Assembly: GCF_003990335.1 (NCBI RefSeq)
Contig: NZ_CP034683.1
Coordinates: 1,254,501-1,318,500, forward strand
Length of the DNA stretch: 64,000 nucleotides
From: Rheinheimera mangrovi
GTDB lineage: Bacteria; Pseudomonadota; Gammaproteobacteria; Enterobacterales; Alteromonadaceae
Direction of reading: 5' to 3'
Shown here piece by piece: positions 39,825 through 48,839 of the stretch; the first letter of the stretch is position 1; each line of letters opens with the position of its first letter. The translations under genes and the position numbers were made by a program. The notes beneath the pieces were generated by a model. It worked only from the letters and a program-made list of their open reading frames with translations. It was not told the DNA's origin and did no database searches.

Positions 39825-39840
39825 GTGTATTTGTTAACAA
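39815..39840. promoter_or_regulatory. Twin TTGTTAACAA palindromes at the arcA promoter
   Basis: The 10-bp palindrome TTGTTAACAA occurs at 39815-39824 and again at 39831-39840, 16 bp apart. The first overlaps the arcA -35. Each contains GTTAA, the core of ArcA-type boxes, so ArcA autoregulation is a plausible reading. Confidence 0.6.
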
Positions 39841-39896
39841 TTAGTGTTGCCTAATGTAAGTCGTTGAAAAACATCTCGTTGTTTATAAACATTATG

Positions 39897-41525
39897 CTAT
39901 TTAGGGATCACAGGAAAATCGATTTGGATATCAATACCATGATCCAGAGAGCTCTCCAGCTGAATTTTCCCGTTTAAAGCCTGAGTTACTAGGTTATAGA
40001 CTAAATGCATACCCAGGCCACTGCCGCCTTCACCTCTTTTCGTAGTAACAAAGGGATCAAATATACGTTTTTTAATATTCTCAGGCACACCAGCGCCATT
40101 ATCCTGATAGTGCAGGTAACAGCGGCTATGAGCTAAGGTGACGCTGATAGTCATGGTGCCTTGTTCTATATGTTCAAAAGCATGAATAAGGCTGTTCATA
40201 ATAAGGTTTATTAAAATCTGACTGATTGGTCCTGGTTTACTCTCCAGTTCAAGGTGTTCATCGCAGTGCAGCACCACCTGGTGTTGAGTTTTTTTCAGGT
40301 TCGGGCGCAGTGACAGCAGCACTTCATTCAGCAACTGGTGCATATTGAAGTATCTTCTGTTGTCGTTGGATTGATCGACTGCAACTTGTTTGAAGCTACG
40401 GATAAGGTTAGCGGCACGCTCAAGATTACGGTAAATAATGCCCAGGTTTTCGGCGCTGTCACTCAAAAACTTTGCCAACTGATTAGATGTTAACTTCTTG
40501 TCGTCAAAAGCTTTTTGTATTTCAGCCAGCTTATCCTGCATTAAGGTTGAAGCTGTAACACCAAGGCCTATAGGTGTATTCACTTCATGAGCTACACCAG
40601 CAACCATCTGACCTAAACTGGCCATTTTTTCGGTTTCAACGATTTGATTCTGATACTGGTGCAAAGTAGATAAGGTATTGAGTAAGTCCTGATTTGAGGT
40701 TTTCAGGGCCTGTGTCCTGTCATTGATTTTTTGTTCTAAATCCTGGTTCAACTGGCGTATTTCACTTTCGGCACTACGTAGTTTAGTGATTTGCTGCTCA
40801 GTTCTGTCCAGCATGGTATTTACTGCGCGACCAAGATTATGGAACTCGGTGATTTCCATGGGAGGCACCCGAATTTGATAGTCTTTTTCTTTGGATACTT
40901 TTTGCACCAGTGTTAATAAGCTATACAGTGGCTGAGTAAAGCGCCGTTGTAGTCTGTTGGCGATAATAAAAGCACCAATTAAAGAACAGAGTGCAATTAA
41001 AATATCGAACAATACCCGGTTTTGTACATAACGGCTTAGTTCATCCAGGCTGGCTCGAATATAGACATAACCTATTAATTTACCATCTGATTCTATTTTT
41101 TTAGTCAGCTCCATCACCCCATCTCCTATGGTGGCGTTTTGATACTGCTCTACTTTATTAAACTGAGTGGGATAGGGGCCAACATCTCTTCTGTTGTAAC
41201 TGGCGAAAAAATTCAATTCGCCGTTTTCCTGCAATTTATAAATGTGAATGTTATGCAGACGTGATTCAGCAGCAAAAGACGCCAGACGTCTGTCTTCTAC
41301 TTCTGAGTCATCAATTTCGATGGAACCTACAGCGTTAAAGGCAATAATGGCAGCATAAGAGTGCAGTTGTTCAGACAGATTTTTCTTCTCAGCTTTAATA
41401 TCCTGCAAGGTGGCTATGGTTAATGAAATACAAAGTGTGATGCTGCATATCAGCATTACAACCCATATCAACGCACCTTTGATTGAACTCGCTTTTAACG
41501 CTGGACCCATCAATACTTCCGCCAT
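39897..41525 (-). CDS. Membrane sensor histidine kinase
   Basis: Two-helix membrane kinase of 542 residues. The first helix is at about residues 17-39, a periplasmic CHASE-like sensor at about 40-180, the second helix at about 180-200, and HAMP at about 200-255. A coiled coil, HisKA with His313 (AGVAHEVNTPIG) and an ATPase domain (NLIMNSLIHAFE, DNGAGVP, GGSGLGMHLV) follow. The HEVNTP box marks the group with Asn-Thr-Pro. No dedicated response regulator is adjacent except arcA, which is 186 bases downstream on the same strand, so the partner is unknown. It may share no transcript with arcA, because arcA has its own promoter. Confidence 0.9.
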   Translation of the reverse strand: MAEVLMGPALKASSIKGALIWVVMLICSITLCISLTIATLQDIKAEKKNLSEQLHSYAAIIAFNAVGSIEIDDSEVEDRRLASFAAESRLHNIHIYKLQENGELNFFASYNRRDVGPYPTQFNKVEQYQNATIGDGVMELTKKIESDGKLIGYVYIRASLDELSRYVQNRVLFDILIALCSLIGAFIIANRLQRRFTQPLYSLLTLVQKVSKEKDYQIRVPPMEITEFHNLGRAVNTMLDRTEQQITKLRSAESEIRQLNQDLEQKINDRTQALKTSNQDLLNTLSTLHQYQNQIVETEKMASLGQMVAGVAHEVNTPIGLGVTASTLMQDKLAEIQKAFDDKKLTSNQLAKFLSDSAENLGIIYRNLERAANLIRSFKQVAVDQSNDNRRYFNMHQLLNEVLLSLRPNLKKTQHQVVLHCDEHLELESKPGPISQILINLIMNSLIHAFEHIEQGTMTISVTLAHSRCYLHYQDNGAGVPENIKKRIFDPFVTTKRGEGGSGLGMHLVYNLVTQALNGKIQLESSLDHGIDIQIDFPVIPK

Positions 41526-41652
41526 CCGTCAATCTGTTATTGAAGCTATAATATTGAAGTTACACGCATTTGCAAACTTTCACCAGTGAGGCCACTGACA
41601 AAAAAATAAAACAGGTTTATAGTTGTCGCACTTGTGATGCGGAGGACAAACC

Positions 41653-42048
41653 ATGGACTTATGGGATAACTACAAAACGAGTGTTTTTTTGTGCCATCAA
41701 CCTCTGGGTGACCAAATTAACTTTGCTATCATCAGTGCACAAAATCCTTGCGGACATCTGCAAACCCCCTCCAGAAATTTATTACTCGACACTCATTTCG
41801 CCAATACCCTCGATAGCATGAACGTTCCTTACCGTGAAATAGTGGGGTGTTCGCCAGATTTGCGGTTCCAGGAAAAAAGCTGGGCCGTGCTTTGTGATAA
41901 AAGCAAAGCTGTAAAGCTTGCTATTATGTTTGAACAAAACGCTATTTATTGGGTTGAACAGGGTAAGTTATTTTTGGTGCCGGCCTTATTGCAGCAGGAT
42001 GAGGAATATTTGGGAGAGTTTCATCCACGCCAGATAGTGTTGAGCTGA
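41653..42048 (+). CDS. DUF3293 domain protein
   Basis: Small cytoplasmic protein of 131 residues recognised as DUF3293. Typical blocks are FAIISAQNPCG, NLLLDTHF, YREIVGCSPDLRFQEKSWAVLCD and a C-terminal GKLFLVPALLQQDEEYLGEF. Function is unknown to me. GGAGGA precedes the ATG. It stands alone between a divergent kinase gene and a convergent small gene. Confidence 0.82.
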   Translation: MDLWDNYKTSVFLCHQPLGDQINFAIISAQNPCGHLQTPSRNLLLDTHFANTLDSMNVPYREIVGCSPDLRFQEKSWAVLCDKSKAVKLAIMFEQNAIYWVEQGKLFLVPALLQQDEEYLGEFHPRQIVLS

Positions 42049-42057
42049 TAGCAACAG

Positions 42058-42351
42058 CTAGTCTTTCAGAACCTGTAGTATTGGCTCTATTTTCTGGCCC
42101 AAAGCGTATTCAAGTTTCAGACGTTTTATCTTTTGTTTATGCGCTTCATCTGCGTCTGCAGGCACTGTCAGAAACTCTTTAAAATCAGCTACACAGATAC
42201 ACAACATGGCAGGTTTTGCCATGTTGTCCAGTTGGCCTAAACGGTAGATCTGATGAGGACAGGCCAGAATACGTTCCGGTGATTGAATACAGTCAGCCAG
42301 AGTTGCGGTGCTAAAAGTTAAAGTAGCTATCACGACCCATAACTGTCTCAT
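42058..42351 (-). CDS. Small exported protein of unknown function
   Basis: 97-residue protein with a clear signal peptide (WVVIATLTFSTATLA, cleavage near residue 19). The mature part has four Cys (in DCIQS, ACPHQ and LCICV) that could form disulphides. I do not recognise a family. AAGGA lies upstream of the ATG, and it starts 12 bases after rsmC, so it appears to be the last gene of a trmB-rsmC unit. Confidence 0.75.
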   Translation of the reverse strand: MRQLWVVIATLTFSTATLADCIQSPERILACPHQIYRLGQLDNMAKPAMLCICVADFKEFLTVPADADEAHKQKIKRLKLEYALGQKIEPILQVLKD

Positions 42352-42363
42352 CAGTACATCCTT

Positions 42364-43392
42364 TTATTTGTGGTTCTTTTTACAATAATAAACCACAAAA
42401 CCGTCACGACGACCAAGTTCTTTTACCTGACCAAAAATTTCAGTTAACAGAGCCACATAAGGCAAATGTACGTTAGCCACTAAAGTCAAAGTACCACCTG
42501 GTTTTAACTCATTAAAAGCATCACGGAAAAACTGCTCACTAATATGGTAGTCGGTTTTTAAACCTGTATGGAAAGGTGGATTGCTGACAATATGGTCATA
42601 AGCTGCGCTGCGCGACGGAATACCATCAGCAGCTATGGTTTCGCCAGGCAGCTTGTTGGCTTTTAAAGTGGCCGCTGTAGAACTGACCGCTAAAGTGCTG
42701 ACGTCCGATGCAGTCAGTTTAATTTCAGGGTGTTTTTTGACTAAAAAGGCCCCAATAAAACCAGCACCACAAGCAAAGTCCAGTACTTTACCTTGTTGGA
42801 TATGGTCTAAATGTTCCAACAATAAATTAGTGCCCAAATCCAGTTTGCCATGGTTAAACACGCCTGGCAGTGAACACAGCTTTAAGCTAATCCCTGCTTT
42901 TTCGATACTAAACTGATGAAACTCAGTGGCTTTTAGCTCGCTTTGTAACAAACCATCCAATTCAAACCATAAGCAGTGTTTGGCATTGTCATGTTTAAAA
43001 GCTTTTAACCCAAGCTTTTCAGCCTGATTCCCTAAGCTCTTAATTCCACCTTTGTTATCGCCAACCAGATAGACTTCGGTTTTATCGTTTAATACTGTTT
43101 TAATTTGGGCTAAAGAGCTTTGCAGCTGATCTTTGCTCTTCGGATAAAACAGCACCACTTTGTCGACAGTTAAATCTGCTGGCAAAGCATCGCCTAAATA
43201 ACAAGGGCTTTTGCTTTGCTGCTGCCAGTTATTAGCAACAGCTATGTTTGAGGTTAAACAAAACAGCTCCAGCTCTGGTGCTTTTTGTTTTAATTCAGCG
43301 GCCAGACGGTCGGCCACAGGCTCTACCAGTAGCACTTTGCCTGATAAAAAATCAATATTGCGCAGCAACAGCTGACTGGTATTGTCCAACAT
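42364..43392 (-). CDS. rsmC: 16S rRNA (guanine1207-N2)-methyltransferase
   Basis: S-adenosylmethionine-dependent methyltransferase acting on G1207 of 16S rRNA in the 30S subunit. At 342 residues it has the duplicated RsmC plan: a degenerate N-terminal methyltransferase half and an active C-terminal half with FACGAGFIGAFL and the base-flipping NPPFHTG motif. The start is two bases after the trmB stop, with GGAAAG upstream, so the two are co-transcribed. Confidence 0.93.
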   Translation of the reverse strand: MLDNTSQLLLRNIDFLSGKVLLVEPVADRLAAELKQKAPELELFCLTSNIAVANNWQQQSKSPCYLGDALPADLTVDKVVLFYPKSKDQLQSSLAQIKTVLNDKTEVYLVGDNKGGIKSLGNQAEKLGLKAFKHDNAKHCLWFELDGLLQSELKATEFHQFSIEKAGISLKLCSLPGVFNHGKLDLGTNLLLEHLDHIQQGKVLDFACGAGFIGAFLVKKHPEIKLTASDVSTLAVSSTAATLKANKLPGETIAADGIPSRSAAYDHIVSNPPFHTGLKTDYHISEQFFRDAFNELKPGGTLTLVANVHLPYVALLTEIFGQVKELGRRDGFVVYYCKKNHK

Positions 43393-43393
43393 A

Positions 43394-44128
43394 TTAACTT
43401 TCCTTCCTGAACATTAAATCCCAAACGCCATGGCCTAAATTGACACCACGGTTTTCGAATTTAGTCAGAGGTCTATGATCAGGGCGTGGCACATAGTCAT
43501 TGGTTTCTGACAGGTTGCTGTAACCTTCGGCAACTTTCATCACTTCCAGCATATGTTCAGCATAGTTTTCCCAGTCAGTTGCCATATGAAATACGCCACC
43601 GATTTTTAACTTACGGCGTAATAACTGGGCAAACTCAGCCTGCACTATACGTCTTTTATGGTGACGTTTTTTATGCCATGGATCAGGGAAAAACAGCTGT
43701 ACTGTGCTTAAGCTGTTGTCGGCAATAGAGTCATTTAAAATTTCGATGGCATCGTGTTCAAACACCCGCAGGTTTTTAACGCCTTCAGTTTCGGCTTCAC
43801 CTAAACAAGCGCCTACACCTGGTTTATGTACTTCGATACCAATAAAGTCTTTATCCGGCGCGGCTTTAGCCATTTGCACTAAAGATTTGCCCATACCAAA
43901 ACCAATTTCCAGCACTAAGTCGGCTTCACGGCCAAACACGGCATTCATATCGTAAGGCGTGGCCTGATGTTCAAGACCCATAGTTGGCCAGAATAAATCT
44001 AAACTGCGCTGCTGGCCTTTGGTCAGACGACCTTCCCTTAAAACAAAGCTACGGATACGGCGCAGGTATTTGTTTTCCTGAAGCTCATCGTCCTGTGGCT
44101 CTGTGTTTGGTTGTTCCGGGTGGGTCAT
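43394..44128 (-). CDS. trmB: tRNA (guanine46-N7)-methyltransferase
   Basis: Methylates N7 of G46 in tRNA variable loops. With the start used here it has 244 residues. The SAM site [15 protein letters not shown] and the family motif [15 protein letters not shown] are clear, as is the C-terminal [19 protein letters not shown]. The frame is open to 44167. ATG 44128 is preferred because GGAG lies at proper spacing and the extra 13 residues are not conserved in the family. It is divergent from mutY, as in E. coli and relatives. Confidence 0.94.
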   Translation of the reverse strand: MTHPEQPNTEPQDDELQENKYLRRIRSFVLREGRLTKGQQRSLDLFWPTMGLEHQATPYDMNAVFGREADLVLEIGFGMGKSLVQMAKAAPDKDFIGIEVHKPGVGACLGEAETEGVKNLRVFEHDAIEILNDSIADNSLSTVQLFFPDPWHKKRHHKRRIVQAEFAQLLRRKLKIGGVFHMATDWENYAEHMLEVMKVAEGYSNLSETNDYVPRPDHRPLTKFENRGVNLGHGVWDLMFRKES

Positions 44129-44293
44129 CTTGGTCTCCAAAAAATGTGATGCAGCCTGCTGCTGCATTAAGTGCTATCGAATGCGGAGCGTATTATCCTT
44201 GTTCTGTCGCTAATGCTCAACCGCTAATCTTGATTCAACAAAAACAGCAAAAATGCTAGGCTATACATCGTTTTGAATTATTGAACCTGAGTA

Positions 44294-45328
44294 GTGATAG
44301 CAGTGCTAACTTCTGAGTATTTAACTTGCCCTGATCTTTTTGCTGATACTGTGGTCGACTGGCAAAAAACCGATGGCCGTAATGCCTTGCCCTGGCAACA
44401 AGACCCCAGCCCTTACAGAGTGATGGTCAGCGAACTGATGTTGCAGCAAACTCAGGTCACTACAGTGATCCCGTATTTTCAGCGCTGGATGCAAAAACTG
44501 CCTGATATTCATGCGTTAGCTGCAGCGGACACCGACACTGTCATGGCGTTATGGCAGGGCTTAGGTTATTACGCCAGAGCCCGTAATTTGCATAAAGCCG
44601 CTAAATACATAGTGCATGATTTAGGCGAGTTTCCTTTTGAATTAAAAGACTTATTAACCATTCCTGGTATAGGCCGTTATACAGCTGGGGCTATCCGCTC
44701 TTTTGCCTACGATGCTTATGGCCCTATAGTGGATGGCAATGTAAGACGTTTATTCTGCCGTTTATTTGGTATAGAAGGTGTGCCAACCACTTCTGCAGTG
44801 GATAAAAAGTTGTGGGCTTTGGCCGATTTATTAACGCCAAAACAAAACAACAGGCGTTTTGCTCAGGCTCTGCTGGACTTAGGCGCTACGGTTTGCAAAC
44901 CCAAGCAAGCTGACTGTTTAAGTTGCCCGCTTCAAACACAGTGTGTGGCTTTTAATACAGGCAGGGTAGCAGAGCTGCCAACTGCTAAACCTAAGAAGAC
45001 CACTCCAACCAAAGCAGGGCATTTTTTGTGGATAGAACAAGACAATAAACTCTTGCTGCAAAAAAGGCCGGATTCCGGAATTTGGGCGGATTTATGGTCT
45101 TTACCCCAGGTAGATGAAAGGGCAGAAGCTTTGTCGCAAGCCAAACTGCAAGGCCAATTTCAACATGTGTTTTCGCATTACAAGTTAGATGCTTCGGTTT
45201 GGCATCCGGTGTCAGGTGTATCCGAGCCTGCAGGCAGCAGTTGGTATAACAAAGAGCAGGTGATGGAGATTGGCTTACCAGCCCCTATCCGCAGCTGGAT
45301 TGAAAAAAACTGGCTGAATAAAAGCTAA
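44294..45328 (+). CDS. mutY: Adenine DNA glycosylase MutY
   Basis: Removes adenine mispaired with 8-oxoguanine. It has 344 residues. The helix-hairpin-helix with catalytic region LLTIPGIGRYTAGAIRSFAYD and IVDGNVRRLFCR (catalytic Asp), the [4Fe-4S] loop C-x6-C-x2-C-x5-C in CKPKQADCLSCPLQTQC, and a C-terminal NUDIX-like domain are intact. GTG 44294 is used. A second GTG at 44303 is equally possible, and neither has a strong ribosome site. It is followed by yggX, the conserved neighbour. Confidence 0.95.
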   Translation: MIAVLTSEYLTCPDLFADTVVDWQKTDGRNALPWQQDPSPYRVMVSELMLQQTQVTTVIPYFQRWMQKLPDIHALAAADTDTVMALWQGLGYYARARNLHKAAKYIVHDLGEFPFELKDLLTIPGIGRYTAGAIRSFAYDAYGPIVDGNVRRLFCRLFGIEGVPTTSAVDKKLWALADLLTPKQNNRRFAQALLDLGATVCKPKQADCLSCPLQTQCVAFNTGRVAELPTAKPKKTTPTKAGHFLWIEQDNKLLLQKRPDSGIWADLWSLPQVDERAEALSQAKLQGQFQHVFSHYKLDASVWHPVSGVSEPAGSSWYNKEQVMEIGLPAPIRSWIEKNWLNKS

Positions 45329-45390
45329 CTGCTTGCGATGAAGTCGTTTACAATATCGGCCTTTTTAAAAGCTAAGCATTGAGGTGAAGA

Positions 45391-45663
45391 ATGTCCCGTC
45401 AGGTATTTTGTGTTTATTTGCAAAAAGAAGCAGCAGGTTTAGATTTTCAGCTGTACCCGGGGGAGCTTGGCAAAAAAATCTTCGACAGTATCAGCAAAGA
45501 AGCCTGGGCTTTATGGCAGTCGAAACAAATTATGCTGATCAACGAAAAAAAGCTGAATATGATGAATCTGGAACATCGTAAATTGCTGGAAGAGCAGATG
45601 CAGCAATTTTTATTTGAAGGCAAAGAAGTACAGATCGAAGGTTACGTACCTAAAGCCAATTAA
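45391..45663 (+). CDS. yggX: Fe(2+)-trafficking / oxidative-stress protein YggX
   Basis: Small cytoplasmic protein of 90 residues that protects iron-sulphur enzymes and labile iron. It matches the family along its whole length, including the N-terminal Cys in [16 protein letters not shown], the [18 protein letters not shown] block and the C-terminal EGYVPK. It is the downstream neighbour of mutY, as in E. coli. A terminator follows. Confidence 0.95.
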   Translation: MSRQVFCVYLQKEAAGLDFQLYPGELGKKIFDSISKEAWALWQSKQIMLINEKKLNMMNLEHRKLLEEQMQQFLFEGKEVQIEGYVPKAN

Positions 45664-45676
45664 ATCTTTCGGATAG

Positions 45677-45712
45677 AGTGAACTGCTTCTGGTGCAGTTC
45701 ACTGCCTTTCTT
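45677..45712 (+). terminator. Terminator after yggX
   Basis: Perfect 10-bp stem AGTGAACTGC/GCAGTTCACT with a 7-nt loop, followed by a T-rich tail interrupted by C. It lies 14 bases past the yggX stop. Confidence 0.8.
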
Positions 45713-45768
45713 TATAATTCGCATTAGAAAAATTAATTAAATACCTGTCATTTCTGAGGTCGCGGACT

Positions 45769-46701
45769 ATGGCTCGGCGCTTACCCCCATTAAATGCGTT
45801 AAAGGCTTTTGAAACTGCGGCCCGTCATTTGAGTTTTACCAAAGCGGCTGAAGAGATGTTTGTAACTCAGGCTGCTATTAGTCACCAGATCAAAGCGCTG
45901 GAAGACCATTTAGGCTTAAAGCTGTTTATGCGAAAAAACCGCTCTTTGCTGTTAACTGAAGAAGGTCAGAGTTTCTTTTTAGACATTAAAGAAATTTTTT
46001 TGCAGCTGCATGAAGCGACTGAAAAGTTATTGGCCCGGGGTGCAAAAGGCTCGCTCACAGTAAGCTTGCAGCCAAGTTTTGCCATTCAGTGGCTGGTGCC
46101 ACGTTTAAGTTTATTTAGTGAAGAGCATTCCGATATAGATGTACGGATTAAAGCGGTCGACTCAGACGAAGGTTCGTTAACAGACGATGTCGACGTGGCG
46201 ATTTATTATGGCCGTGGCAACTGGCGTAATTTACATGCCGACAAACTGCACACTGAATATCTGCTGCCGGTCTGTTCACCTTTGTTATTAAACGGCAGCA
46301 AACCACTAAAAGATGTAGCGGATTTACGCCACCATACCCTGTTGCACGACGGTTCACGTCAGGCCTGGAAAGACTGGTTTGTTAGTCAGGGTATTAAAAA
46401 CTTTAATGTGAATCAGGGGCCCATTTTTTCGCATACAGCTATGGTGTTGCAGGCGGCTATACATGGTCAGGGTGTGGCGTTAGCGCACAACGTAATGGCA
46501 AGGCCCGATATTAACTCAGGCCGATTAATAGTGCCGTTTCACCATGTATTGCTGAGTAAAGACTCGCATTATCTGGTATGCCGTGAGAATCAGACTGAGC
46601 TTGGTAAAATTGTCGCTTTCAGACAGTGGATGGCGAAACAAGTTGAGCTGGATCAGCAGGATTTTGCTGAACAACATTTTAATAATTCGACGCCGGATTA
46701 A
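45769..46701 (+). CDS. gcvA: LysR-family regulator GcvA
   Basis: Regulator of 310 residues closely resembling GcvA, which controls the glycine cleavage system in response to glycine and purines. The N-terminal helix-turn-helix starts RRLPPLNALKAFETAARHLSFTKAAEEM and has VTQAAISHQIKALEDHLG, hallmark GcvA-group residues. The effector domain is complete. The order gcvA, (hydrolase), ygdD, rlmM matches E. coli with one extra gene inserted. The gcv operon itself is not in the window. Confidence 0.9.
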   Translation: MARRLPPLNALKAFETAARHLSFTKAAEEMFVTQAAISHQIKALEDHLGLKLFMRKNRSLLLTEEGQSFFLDIKEIFLQLHEATEKLLARGAKGSLTVSLQPSFAIQWLVPRLSLFSEEHSDIDVRIKAVDSDEGSLTDDVDVAIYYGRGNWRNLHADKLHTEYLLPVCSPLLLNGSKPLKDVADLRHHTLLHDGSRQAWKDWFVSQGIKNFNVNQGPIFSHTAMVLQAAIHGQGVALAHNVMARPDINSGRLIVPFHHVLLSKDSHYLVCRENQTELGKIVAFRQWMAKQVELDQQDFAEQHFNNSTPD

Positions 46702-46704
46702 TTG

Positions 46705-47334
46705 ATGCCAGAGCAATTAGCCTTATGCACCAAGCCTGTTGCCAGATTGCTGTTATCTCATGGCGCTGGTGCTCCGGTGCAATCAGAGTTTTGTACGCTT
46801 TTGGCAGAGCAACTGGCTAAGCAGCATATCGAAGTCTGGGGTTTTAACTTTGCTTATATGCAAAAGACGCTGGCAGGTACAAGACAATTGCCACCAAAAA
46901 TGCCGGTATTAATGGCTGAACTGCTAGAACAGATACAGCTGATGCCAACAGATTTACCTTTAGTTATTGCAGGTAAGTCAATGGGCGGCCGTGTTGCCAC
47001 TCTGCTTGCTGCATCTGACTTGGTACCAACGCAAGTGAAGGCGGGGATAGCTTTTGGTTATCCTTTTCATCCGCCGAAAAAAGATAGTTGGCGAACAGAA
47101 CATTTTGTCGATTTAAAAAGGCCTGTATTAGTGCTGCAAGGAGAGCGTGATCCTTTTGGCAGCAGTGATGAGCTGGCAGGAAAAAGCTGGCCTTTGCTAG
47201 ATATAAAGTGGCTACAAAGTGGCGATCATGATTTTTCGCCACTCAAGAAATCAGGTTTTAGCCAACAGCAGCTTATTGCACAAGCGGCTAATATCAGCAG
47301 GAGCTTTATTAATGAATGTATTCTGGAAAATTAA
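46705..47334 (+). CDS. Alpha/beta-hydrolase of the KANL3/Tex30-like family
   Basis: Cytoplasmic hydrolase-fold protein of about 209 residues. It shows an oxyanion His-Gly segment (LLLSHGAGAPVQS), the nucleophile elbow IAGKSMGGRVA, an acidic residue in LQGERDPFG and a catalytic His in SGDHDFSP. The TTG at 46702 just overlaps the gcvA stop. ATG 46705 is preferred. The gene overlaps ygdD by 23 bases. It is an addition to the E. coli gcvA-ygdD-rlmM order. The substrate is unknown. Confidence 0.82.
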   Translation: MPEQLALCTKPVARLLLSHGAGAPVQSEFCTLLAEQLAKQHIEVWGFNFAYMQKTLAGTRQLPPKMPVLMAELLEQIQLMPTDLPLVIAGKSMGGRVATLLAASDLVPTQVKAGIAFGYPFHPPKKDSWRTEHFVDLKRPVLVLQGERDPFGSSDELAGKSWPLLDIKWLQSGDHDFSPLKKSGFSQQQLIAQAANISRSFINECILEN

Positions 47335-47698
47335 CAGCAGCTTAGCGGCATTTTATGGCGCAGTGACTGTCGGTTCTGCCGCTGCATTAATGCATTTATG
47401 GCGTGGCACTATAGCTACAGACCAACTGGCTGTGCTGTTAAGTGCGGGTTTTATTTTAGCTTTTCATGCCGTGGCTTTATTGGCCTTATCGGCCTTTGAC
47501 AAGCTGCAACAACAAAGCCCATGGTTAAGCCGCATCTGCGCTTGCGCCATGCAAATAGGGCTTTGGTTATTTGTTTATACTCTGGTAGCTGGTGTATTTA
47601 AGCTGCCTTTACATTTTTCAGCTTTGGCGCCTTTGGGTGGGCAGTTGCTAATTTTAAGCTGGCTGGCTTTAGCCATCAGCCCTTGGATCAGGAAATAA
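47312..47698 (+). CDS. ygdD: DUF423 small membrane protein (YgdD-like)
   Basis: Inner-membrane protein of 128 residues with about four hydrophobic helices, family DUF423 (AAFYGAVTVGSAAALMHLW, AFHAVALLALS, PLGGQLLILSWLALAI). The long frame opens at 47219 but that is inside the hydrolase gene. ATG 47312 has AGGAG eight bases upstream. Location between gcvA and rlmM matches E. coli ygdD. The molecular role is not established. Confidence 0.86.
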   Translation: MNVFWKINSSLAAFYGAVTVGSAAALMHLWRGTIATDQLAVLLSAGFILAFHAVALLALSAFDKLQQQSPWLSRICACAMQIGLWLFVYTLVAGVFKLPLHFSALAPLGGQLLILSWLALAISPWIRK

Positions 47699-47699
47699 C

Positions 47700-48770
47700 A
47701 TGAAGCAACTTTTGTTGTATTGCCGTTCAGGTTTTGAAAAAGAATGTGCTGGCGAAATTCAGGATAAAGCGTCGCAGCAAGGAGTGTTTGGTTTTTGCAA
47801 ACTGAGCAAAGACGCAGCTTTTGTCATTTTTGAAGCCTATGACAGTGATGCTTTGGCTGCGTTTTACCGTGACTATGACTTTACGAACTTAATTTTTGCC
47901 CGCCAATGGTTTTTGCTGGTGGAGGATTTACTGCAATTAAACCCGGCTGATCGCATCACTACAGTGGTTGAATCGGCTTTGGCTGCAGAGTTATCGGCCT
48001 TTGGTGAGATCAGAGTGGAATACCCTGAAACCAATGATGGCAAAACTTTATCGACTTTAGCGCGTAAGCTCACAGTGCCGCTGCGTCAATCGTTGCGTAA
48101 AGCAGGCGTCTTACTGCAAAAAGAAAACTCCCGTGCCGCTGTACTGCATTTATTTCTGTTATCCGGTAGCAGCGCTTATTTGGGTATTTCTTACCCTGAG
48201 AATAACAGCCCGCTGGAAAACGGCATTATGCGGCTGAAGTTTCCATCTGATGCACCCAGTCGTAGTACGTTAAAGCTGGAAGAAGCATTTATTCAGTTTA
48301 TTCCAAAAGACGAATGGGATAGCCGTTTAACCTCTGGTATGAGAGCTGTGGATTTAGGCGCTTGCCCAGGTGGCTGGACTTATCAGTTGGTCAAACGCAG
48401 TATGATGGTGACTGCTATAGACAACGGCATGATGGCGCAGTCTTTAATGGACACTGGCCAGGTCAAACACTTTCAGGTCGATGGTTTTAAATTCAGCCCA
48501 GATAAGAAAAACGTGTACTGGCTGGTCTGCGACATGATTGAAAAACCTCAGCGTGTGGGGCAGTTGGTTTGTGATTGGCTGATCAACGAGTGGTGTCAGG
48601 AAAGTATTTTTAACCTGAAACTGCCAATGAAAAAGCGCTACGAAACTGTGGTTGAAGTGCTGGAGATGATGCAGCAAAAGTTAGACGAAGCAGGGCTGGA
48701 TGTAGAGTTTCAGGCCAAACACTTGTACCACGACCGCGAGGAAGTGACAGTGCATGTGCGTAAGTTTTAA
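47700..48770 (+). CDS. rlmM: 23S rRNA (cytidine2498-2'-O)-methyltransferase
   Basis: Methylates the ribose of C2498 in 23S rRNA before 50S assembly. It has 356 residues, with an N-terminal THUMP-like RNA-binding half and a Rossmann methyltransferase half containing the SAM motif VDLGACPGGWTYQL. Later come the catalytic-type residues in LVCDMIEKPQRV and LKLPMKKRYE. The ATG follows the ygdD stop by one base, so expression is coupled. Confidence 0.95.
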   Translation: MKQLLLYCRSGFEKECAGEIQDKASQQGVFGFCKLSKDAAFVIFEAYDSDALAAFYRDYDFTNLIFARQWFLLVEDLLQLNPADRITTVVESALAAELSAFGEIRVEYPETNDGKTLSTLARKLTVPLRQSLRKAGVLLQKENSRAAVLHLFLLSGSSAYLGISYPENNSPLENGIMRLKFPSDAPSRSTLKLEEAFIQFIPKDEWDSRLTSGMRAVDLGACPGGWTYQLVKRSMMVTAIDNGMMAQSLMDTGQVKHFQVDGFKFSPDKKNVYWLVCDMIEKPQRVGQLVCDWLINEWCQESIFNLKLPMKKRYETVVEVLEMMQQKLDEAGLDVEFQAKHLYHDREEVTVHVRKF

Positions 48771-48794
48771 ATCAGCTGATTAAAATTCAAATTA

Positions 48795-48822
48795 CAGAGA
48801 GCAGTGCAAACACTGCTCTCTG
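48795..48822. terminator. Inverted repeat between convergent rlmM and GST genes
   Basis: Perfect 12-bp stem CAGAGAGCAGTG/CACTGCTCTCTG with a CAAA loop in the short gap between convergent genes. It has no T-run, so it may block read-through by other means or act as a 3-prime stability hairpin. Confidence 0.6.
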
Positions 48823-48839
48823 AACAAGCTGATAACCCA

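Noticed and set aside
47219..47311. Longer N-terminus for the DUF423 protein
   Set aside because: It lies within the hydrolase gene and reads as non-membrane sequence; ATG 47312 has AGGAG and starts at the family boundary.
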